64,000 nucleotides of DNA from Gordonibacter faecis (lineage in GTDB: Bacteria; Actinomycetota; Coriobacteriia; Coriobacteriales; Eggerthellaceae), in contig NZ_JASJEU010000018.1 in assembly GCF_030077735.1 (NCBI RefSeq), positions 1 to 64,000 of the forward strand, in the 5' to 3' direction. Positions 25,414-33,400 of this stretch are shown one piece after another. Numbering within the stretch: the first letter of the stretch is position 1; each line of letters opens with the position of its first letter. Below the pieces are notes generated by a model. The model did no database searches. It was not told the DNA's origin and saw only the letters and a list, made by a program, of their open reading frames with translations. Both the position numbers and the translations under genes were made by a program.

Positions 25414-26304
25414 ATGATGGTACAAACATACAGCCATTGGCGCGACACGTGTTTCGCGCTGCATGCATTATCCCAGATGATGGGCAAGACGAAGCTGGCC
25501 TGCCTGCCGCTTGAACCCGAGTGGGCGCAAGTGACGCTCAAGCCCGCGGCGGGCGGGTTCTCGACCGGGTTCATTCCGCACGGCTCCGACGGCTTTGAGG
25601 TGGAACTTTTGCTGGAAGACCCACAGGTGCGCTCCGTGGCAGCCACGGGCGAGGAAGCGTCGTTTGCGCTGTGCGGCGGGCTTTCAGTGGCCGACTACTA
25701 CGAGCGCTACTCGTTGATGCTGGAGGCAATAGGCCACCCGGTTGACATTAACCCCACGCCGCAGGAGATGCCAGTACGCGCGCCCTTCTTCGCGCAGACG
25801 CAGCCGTTGACGTTCGATGCCGCGGCGGCGAAGAACTACTACGAGCAGTGTTTGCTCGCGCAGGTGACTCTGCTTGACTTCACGGCGGGGTTCCGCGGGA
25901 AGAAGACGGGGCCGGCCCTGTACTGGGGCACGTTCGACCTGACCAGCGTGCTGTTTTCCGGCAAGCCGTGCCCGTACGAGGGCGACGGCGGCTACGTGGA
26001 GCGCGTGGCGCTTGACGAGCAGTGCATGGAATTTGGCTTTTGGCCGGGCGACGAGACCTTCGACGACCCGGCGTTCTTCGTACTGGTGTACCCGTTTTTG
26101 GGCGCGTCCGCACCGCGCGTGGAGGTGCCAGGCGCCTTCTTCGACGAGAAGGGCGCGAAGTACGTGCTGCGCCTTGAGGATGTGCTGCACGCGGATGATC
26201 CGAAGAGCCTCGTCATGCGCTTCTTCCACGACGTGTTTGTGGAAGCCTCGGCGCTGCAGCGGTGGGAGCGGTTTGACTGGTTGACGCGGCCGCTGCCGCG
26301 GTAG
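25414..26304 (+). CDS. DUF5996 family protein
   Basis: A 296-residue protein matching the pattern I know for DUF5996: an N-terminal MGKTKLACLPLEPEWAQVTL beta region, GFEVELLLEDP, SVADYYERYSLMLEAIG, and GPALYWGTFDLTSVLFSG. No catalytic motif is evident and the family's function is unknown. The start at 25414 (two consecutive ATG) follows GAGGTG; the open frame extends upstream without recognisable sequence. It is divergent from the YgiQ gene. Confidence 0.85.
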   Translation: MMVQTYSHWRDTCFALHALSQMMGKTKLACLPLEPEWAQVTLKPAAGGFSTGFIPHGSDGFEVELLLEDPQVRSVAATGEEASFALCGGLSVADYYERYSLMLEAIGHPVDINPTPQEMPVRAPFFAQTQPLTFDAAAAKNYYEQCLLAQVTLLDFTAGFRGKKTGPALYWGTFDLTSVLFSGKPCPYEGDGGYVERVALDEQCMEFGFWPGDETFDDPAFFVLVYPFLGASAPRVEVPGAFFDEKGAKYVLRLEDVLHADDPKSLVMRFFHDVFVEASALQRWERFDWLTRPLPR

Positions 26305-26352
26305 CGGCGCGCGGCGCCGAAGTGCGGGCGTGGCGCTGGGGCGGGCCGGACG

Positions 26353-27270
26353 CTACTGTGGCATGAGGACGCGCAGGGCGGCGGGTTCGACCGCTACGTC
26401 AAAGCTGCGCGACTCGATGGGTTCGCCGTCCATCTGGGCGGGCGGTGCCTCATCGAACTCCACGTGCAGTTTGCGTATGCGGAGCAATTCGATTTGCTTG
26501 AAGCCCGTGTGACACCCGAACTTTGCCGCCAGGAAGATGACAGCCGCGCGGAAAATGGTGACCGGCGGATGGGCGATGCAAATGTCCAGAAGTCCGTCGT
26601 CGATGCGGGCGTCCGGACAGATGCGGAAGCCGCCGCCGTAGGTGGGACCCACTTGCACGGCGAACATGATAGACTCCCCCGCCACGGGCGCGCCGCCGTC
26701 GAACGAAGCCCGGTACGGGCGGGCGAACAGGTGATGAAGCAGCTGGTCAACGCCCGCCTCGGCGTACAGGATGGTGCCAGTGCGACCCGTGCGCTTGCGG
26801 CGCTCCACGGTGTCGAGTGCGATGGCAGCATCGAGGCCGAACGAGAGTGTTTCCACGAAGTAGTGGCCGTTGACGGTGCCGACGTCGGCCGGGTGCGCCT
26901 CGGCGGTAAGCAGTTGAGCCACGGCCTTGTCGACGTCGGTCGACATACCGAGTGTGCGTGCGTAATCGTTGCCCGAGCCAACCGGCACGATGCCGAACTG
27001 GGGCCGCGCTTCGGCGGCCAGGCGCATGAGGCCGTTCGCCACCTCGTGAATAACCCCGTCGCCGCCAAGCGCGAGTACCGTGCGATAGTCGCTGGCCGCG
27101 GCGGTCAGGTCAACGGCATGGTGCGGGCGCTTGGTGAACTCGACCGCAAGCGCGTCGTCGCCGAGAGCCGCGCGCAAGAGATCCGCCGCGCGTTCAGCCG
27201 CAACAGCCCCCCGGCCATTCTGCGCAGCCGGATTCGCAATAAGCAAAGTCTTTCCCAGCAGGGTAGGCAT
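26353..27270 (-). CDS. YegS/DgkB-type lipid kinase
   Basis: A 305-residue DAGK-catalytic-domain protein. The N-terminal nucleotide-binding half has LLIANPAAQNGRG, LALGGDGVIHEVANGL (GGDG motif) and IVPVGSGNDYARTLG; the C-terminal beta half has CPDARIDDGLLDICIA. It phosphorylates a lipid such as diacylglycerol or undecaprenol, though the exact substrate cannot be read. ATG 27270 (MPTLLGK) was preferred to a GTG at 27288. It faces the DUF5996 gene tail to tail. Confidence 0.92.
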   Translation of the reverse strand: MPTLLGKTLLIANPAAQNGRGAVAAERAADLLRAALGDDALAVEFTKRPHHAVDLTAAASDYRTVLALGGDGVIHEVANGLMRLAAEARPQFGIVPVGSGNDYARTLGMSTDVDKAVAQLLTAEAHPADVGTVNGHYFVETLSFGLDAAIALDTVERRKRTGRTGTILYAEAGVDQLLHHLFARPYRASFDGGAPVAGESIMFAVQVGPTYGGGFRICPDARIDDGLLDICIAHPPVTIFRAAVIFLAAKFGCHTGFKQIELLRIRKLHVEFDEAPPAQMDGEPIESRSFDVAVEPAALRVLMPQ

Positions 27271-27359
27271 TTCGTTCTCTTTCACCAAACAAAGTAAACA
27301 CCACCCCCCATTATACCCCCTGCCAAAACCACCCCACCACGAGCACGCTTCCGCAACTA

Positions 27360-27420
27360 AAGTGTGACGCGCTTACGCGCTACCGATTACGCCAAAAGCA
27401 CCCCGCATCAAGTGTGTCAC
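27360..27420. repeat. Partial inverted family B repeat
   Basis: AGTGTGACGCGCTTACGCGC followed by TACCGATTACGCC matches, in reverse, the right end of the element at 518-678 (GGCGTAATCGGTAGCGCG, then GCGTCACAC). The hairpin part is missing. The flanks up to 27478 hold nothing else except the terminator-like hairpin. Confidence 0.6.
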
Positions 27421-27438
27421 TTCTATTGTGACCTCAAT

Positions 27439-27470
27439 CTCCCCATGCCAGCTGATGGCGGCATGGGGAG
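27439..27470. terminator. Terminator-like hairpin after BspA-like gene 1
   Basis: Arms CTCCCCATGCC (27439-27449) and GGCATGGGGAG (27460-27470) are perfect, with a ten-base loop. The U-run (GTTTTTGTTT) is on the plus side and overlaps the stop codon of the minus-strand gene, so it would stop antisense transcripts best. For the minus gene it is a strong 3' hairpin with little U-tract. Confidence 0.7.
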
Positions 27471-27478
27471 GTTTTTGT

Positions 27479-30400
27479 TTAAGCGGGTCTCACTTGGAAG
27501 GTGAGGCGGGCTAGGTCGGTTATGAGGCCGTCGCCTACGTAGGTATAGGTGGCTTCAGCTGGGGCGTTCATCTGGATTGACAGGTTCAGCGTGCCGGGAG
27601 TACTGGCGCTGGTAGACGCGGGAAGCGTGAAGCCGGTGGGCTTTGTGGCTCCGAAAGTCAGCGACGTTGAGGTGTCGGGGTCGACGGCGTCTTTCACCAC
27701 TATCTTTGTTTTGTCAAGCGAGACCGCGTCAATCAGTTGTTCAGCAGCACCCATTTTGGTGCATGAGATTGTGCTTACCGCAAGCGGGACCGCAGAGTAT
27801 GACTTGACCTGCGCAAGCGCGGGCTGGATGGCACCTGAGGCATCAAGCACCATGACCGCAGAAGTGGGCGCATCGAAGCTGATGCGCATCACTAACTTGC
27901 CGTAGAGTACCGTATCAGCCGACACCGAGGCTGAACCATCGGCATCGAAGATAAAGCGCGTGGTACACTCGGGATCCTTGTACCAGCCGTCGAAGCCGTA
28001 GCCGTAGGGCGCAGGAGCCGCCGGTGCGCGGAAGGTTCCGGTAGCGTCGGTGACTATCGTAGTGAAGTCATTCCAGTTCAGCGTTGGGCTAGCAACCTCA
28101 TCAGCCGACACCACGCGCGTCTTGAACGACACTTTCTTAAACCCCTCCGGCAACAAATCATTTTTGCTCACAAGCTTGCGGTGGTGCTTCTGCAGCCAGT
28201 ATTCCGATGTCGCAGCCGCATTGCTTCCGGCAACAACCGAGAGCGCCGCTAAGTCTCCACCGGCGTAAAAAGTTATGAGCGGATTGCTAGCCGTATGGTC
28301 GTTCGTCGTAAACAGTGGCTTCGCATGATCAACCTTATCTTCAAGCCCGGTAAGCACAAAAGAAGATGGTAGTGAGGTAAGACTGTAGCAGTCCTTAAAC
28401 AGGTGTGAAACATCAGTCAACACAGAAGGATTTTCAAATTTGAAGCCCTCAGGCAAAGACGAAAGCGACCTGCAATGTTCGAACATACTTGCAGCATTTT
28501 GCATCGACCCCGGAATCTTGAAGGAAGATGGAAGGGAGGTAAGAGACGAGCACGCATAAAACAGACCCGGAGCTTCCGTTGCATTTTCCGGGATCTTAAA
28601 GCTCTCTGGCAAGCTTTTTAAGCTAACACAATTGCTCAGCATCCAACCAACATCGGTTACTGTTTCGGGAATGGAAAAACCAGCAGGAAGAGACTCGATT
28701 CCACTAAACTCTAGCATTGCATAGACATTATTTACAGAAGAAGGGAGAGTAAAGCCTGATGGAAGCTGCTTGAGGCTTGCGCAATGGCGAAACATGCTTC
28801 GCAGGTTCTCAGCACCGTTAGGAATAGCGAAGTCGGAGGGAAGAGTCACGAGCGCAGAGCAGTTGTGGAACATTCTCCAAAGGTCCTTAGTTCCTTCCGG
28901 AATGAAGATTCCCGTTCCATCGACAAGCTGGGGCATTTCACAGAACCAAGCGAGCAAACTGGATGTTTTTATATTTTCATCCATTACTACTCTTTTTACT
29001 GAAGATCGTAGAGGGCCCCAATAGTTAAGATAAGCAGGAGAATCAACAGAGTCGTGCCATAACGGCGCAATAACTTCTCCCGGAGCATTCCAGATGGACA
29101 GCGTGCCGTCGGTGGTGAGGTGCCAACCGGCGATGGTGGGGTCGGTGTTGGCGGCATCGCTCTCAGTAGGCAGCGCGCCGGAAGCGGTGGCGTAGGCGCC
29201 ATAGAGTGCGTAAGGCTCCTTGGTCAGGCCGTTCTCGGCAAGGCTCTTCGTGAAGTCGAACAGCTTGGTGCAGGTGGGATCGGTGTACCAGCCAGCGAAA
29301 GCTTTGCCGTCCACTGGCGGCGCGGCGAGTTCGGCTACCATGCCGCCTTCGGCCGACAGTGCTTTGGTCCAGGGTGTGTCACCATAGGTTCCGTCCGCAC
29401 CTGACAGGAAGAATGAAACGTAGCTGCGGTTGCTGGGCACCGCACTTACCAAGTCACGGTGGTAGGTGGTGCGCCAATAGGCCGCCGCGTCGGCAACGTC
29501 CGCACTCACCTTGAGGTTCTCGATGTTGCCGGCATAGTAGGTGACCAGGGGGTTCTCGCCGTAGATGCCAGCGTCCAGTGCGAACATGGTGTCCTTGCCC
29601 GAAGCGGTGACGTTCCTCAAATCGAGGGAAGCAGGTAGTGAAGTGAGTGAGATGCAACCTGAGAACATCTGTCTTACATTGGTAGCCGTATTAGGAATGG
29701 TGAAACCTTCCGGCAGCGCAGTTAGAGAGGTGCAGTTGATGAACATGCTATACATGATCGCATTGCCTTCAACCAACCGGAAGTTATTCGACAGCGACGT
29801 GAGCTGCGCGCACCCTTCGAACATAAGCGATACGTCTTTCAGCCGATCATGCAGAACAAAGCTTTCGGGCACACTGGTGAGTGCCGTGTATTTGAACATC
29901 TGATCGGCCTTAGTTACGAACTCAGGAATAGTGAATCCTTCTGGCAACCACGATAGCTTATTACACTCACCAAATAGGCAGTGCCAGTTTGTGCAGGTCT
30001 CGGGAAACCGAAGGTCGAAGCCATCCGGAATCCTGTCTAACTGCGTACACCTGAAGAAGAGCCAGACTGCCGCCGTTGTCTCACCGGGAATGCGTACTCC
30101 ACTTATGTCACGCAGGTTATCCATGCGTTGGAACCAGGCATTGATGTTGTATGCCCGCAGGTTGTCAGACATAAGAATACTCTTCACGTCTCCACGATGA
30201 GCACCCCAGTGTTGGGTCATTGAAATATCGGTATATTCCCACGACCACCCTAGATTCTGAATTTTGCCGTCGCCCAAGATCATGAGGGTGCCGTCGTTGG
30301 TGATTTGCCACCACGCTTCGCCCGTGTCGGGGTCCACGGGCAGCTGGCCTTCTCCCACCGCTTTGTCGCGGCCACCGTAAATGAAGCGCTTGCCGTAGAC

Positions 30401-33400
30401 GGTGACATCGCTGGTGGCGGGAGTGGCGAAGTCGAAGGGTTCGAGGCAATCGGGGTCGGCGGACCAGCCGGTGAAGCCCTTTTCGGATTGCAGTTCGGCC
30501 AGTTGCGGCACGATGCCAGCGGCATCGGTGAGCACGGTGGCGTAGGTTTTCCAGGTGCCGTCGTCGTTTGCCAACTTGTAGGTTACTTTGTGGCCGCGGC
30601 CAGCGGGGTCGGTGATGAGCACGCGGTTTTGGCTTGCCCAGTCGAAGGTAAGGACTGCCTCGTTGGTACCGGAGTAGTACGTGGGCAGCGGTGTTGTGGT
30701 AGTGGCAGGGTCCACGTAGAAGGGAGGAAATGCGCTCGTCGCGTCGTTGGCAGCAATATCCGCTGGGAAGTCAAAGCTTTCCGGGAAATACGTGAGTTTA
30801 TTGCAGCCGTTAAACATAAACTGCATGCCCCGATCGGTGTCGGTGGCAGCGTCGTGGCCGAACTGGATATCAGCAGGTACAGAGAAACCCTCCGGCAGTG
30901 CGCTGAGCTGGGAACAATCGAGGAAGAGGCCCGTTACGTTCACCCCACCAGAGGGGATAGTGAATCCATCTGGAAGGGAGGTTACCTTTGTGTTCTGGAA
31001 CAAAAAGCTGGCGTTTTTGATGCTGCTTGGCAGCAGGAAGCCATCAGGTATCTGTTGGATCGGGTTGTTCCTGAGCAGGCACTGTGCCGATTGCAAAGTT
31101 GAGGGTAGGGTGAAGCTTGCCGGAAGCGAAGTCAAGCGAGCATCGGCAAATAGATAGCTTGCGTCGAGCGAGCCTGCGGGCAGCGAAAGCCCCTCCGGCA
31201 GTGAGGTAAGCGAGTTGTCGCCCTGGAACATGCCCTTGAGACTAGTGGCGCTCTGGGGCAGGTGACCTTGGCTAAAGTCCGTAAGATTGGTCATATTCCG
31301 AAACCAGTAATCGGTCGCTTCGGCGTTAAAGGAGGGCTGCATGGCAATGGCGTTCACATTGACACGGAAAACGCCCCAGTATTCAGAAACGGCTGGTGTG
31401 GTGGAGAAATCTCCGAAGATATCCTTCCATCCGAAGTCGGCTACCTTGCCGGTGCCGCGCAGGTAGAGAGTGACTTTTCTACCTTCCGACCCCTCCACCT
31501 TTCCGAGTGACCACCAGGCAGAGCCCTGGTTGTCTACCGTGGGTAGGGCTCCTGAGCTGGTAGCGGTGTTGCCGGTAGCCGCAGCGGCGTAACGGCCATA
31601 GAGTTGGTAGGTGCCGTCGGCGGCTGCTTCGACGCCGTTTTCAACCAGCGACTTTCCGAAGTCGTAGCGCTGCTTGCAGTCTTGGTCGGTGTACCAGAGT
31701 GTGAACACCTGGCCCACGCGTGCGGGAGCGGCAGGTTCGGGCATGAGGCCGGAGGCGTTCGGCACAAAGGCAGTAACGGTTTCCCACTGATCAGGCGCTG
31801 TGGCGGAGGGCACTTGGAACTGCACTTGACCGGTGGTGCTCGGCGTGACAAGGACGCGGTTTTGGGCAGTCCACCAGGCAGTCCCCTTCCCAGTGAGCGC
31901 AGTGTCGGTGCCTGCATAATAGAGCGGGAGCGGCGAACCAGCATTGGAGCACGCAAACATCGCTCCCGTGTTGGTGGATTCGGGCATGGTGAAGTTCTTC
32001 GGCAGTGAGGTGAGGCTAGAACATTCGTAGAACATGCTGGTCATATTGAGGCCCGTCGCCTCCGTAGGAATGGCGAAGTTCTCAGGAAGGCACTCTAGCG
32101 AGCGGCATTCATACAGCAAGTAGTCAATACGCTCCGCCCCCTTCGGGATGGTGAAACGCGCAGGTAGTTCCCGGATGCCAGCACGCTGGAACATAGCCTG
32201 ACAACTGCCGGTGAGGGTGTCTGGGAGCACCACGCCGTCGGGCAGATATTCCAAGCTGTAACATTGGGCAAACATGCCTTGGGCAACGGTCAATTTCGAG
32301 TTGGCAGGGATGGCGAAACTGCTGGGCAGCGTTTTGAGCGCGAAACAGTCGATGAACATGTTGAGCGTTGTTTCCACACTTGCCGGTATGGTGAAGCCCT
32401 CAGGCAGGCTGGTGAGTTTTTGGCAGTTGGCGAACAAACGATCAACCGAGGTCACGCCTTCGGGGATGAATACACCTGACGCGTCTACAAGTTCCGTCAT
32501 GTTCATGAACCAAAGAGCCATACTTTCGGCTTTGAGACCGGGGGTCATGACGACCTTTTTGACCAGAGGACGCAGGTCTCCCCAGTAGCCGCTTTGATTC
32601 TGGTCAGAATCGTTGTTGCGGTACCAGCCCAGGTCTTTGATGACGCGGCCGGGGGTGCAGCTGATGTCGAGAACGCCGTTTTCGAGTTTCCAGGAAGCAA
32701 GGCTCTCGTCCGAGACGTCAGTATTGGAGTTTGCACCTTCTGCGTAGCTAGGTAGCGCGCCGCTCGAAGGGGCCACTGTGACTGTCGTTTGGCCTGTGGC
32801 GAGCACCGTTCCGTTTTCGCCTGCATTCGCGCCGATGTAGACCATGCTTGCCGTAGCAGTAAACGTACCCGGTGCCTGTGTGATCGGAGCGATGTTCAAG
32901 ATGCGACCGTCGGCGGAAGGCGTGAACGTGGCCAGTTTCTCCGCGCCTTCCGAGTACGTCCAGCGAACTTCGATGTTATTCGCGAACAGAGAATCCTCCG
33001 GAATGGAAAGATTCGTGGAAAGCGTGGTTGCTCCCCCGTCGCTCGGCACGCCATACGAAGCCGGAAGGCCCACGTCATGCTTGATGGTCGTGCCTTCGTT
33101 GCCTTCCCAGGCGGCAGGATCGCTACAGTAGATTGCCACGTTAGTCATTGACACCCCGTTCCAGGGCGAGGTAAGAGCAGCTGAGTCTATCTGCTGGCTA
33201 CCCGCCGGAGGAAGACAAAGGATTTCGGACCCGCGGTATCCTCTGAATGCTGAGTGCAATACCTCGGTTACGCTTGACGGAAGCACTACGCCCTGGATAC
33301 CTTCCCTATCTTTGATGGAACTGTCTTCGATTCGCTGAGTGCCTGATGACACTTCAAAAAGCTGGTCATGGCGGGTGCCGGTATCGATAAGGCTTGTTCC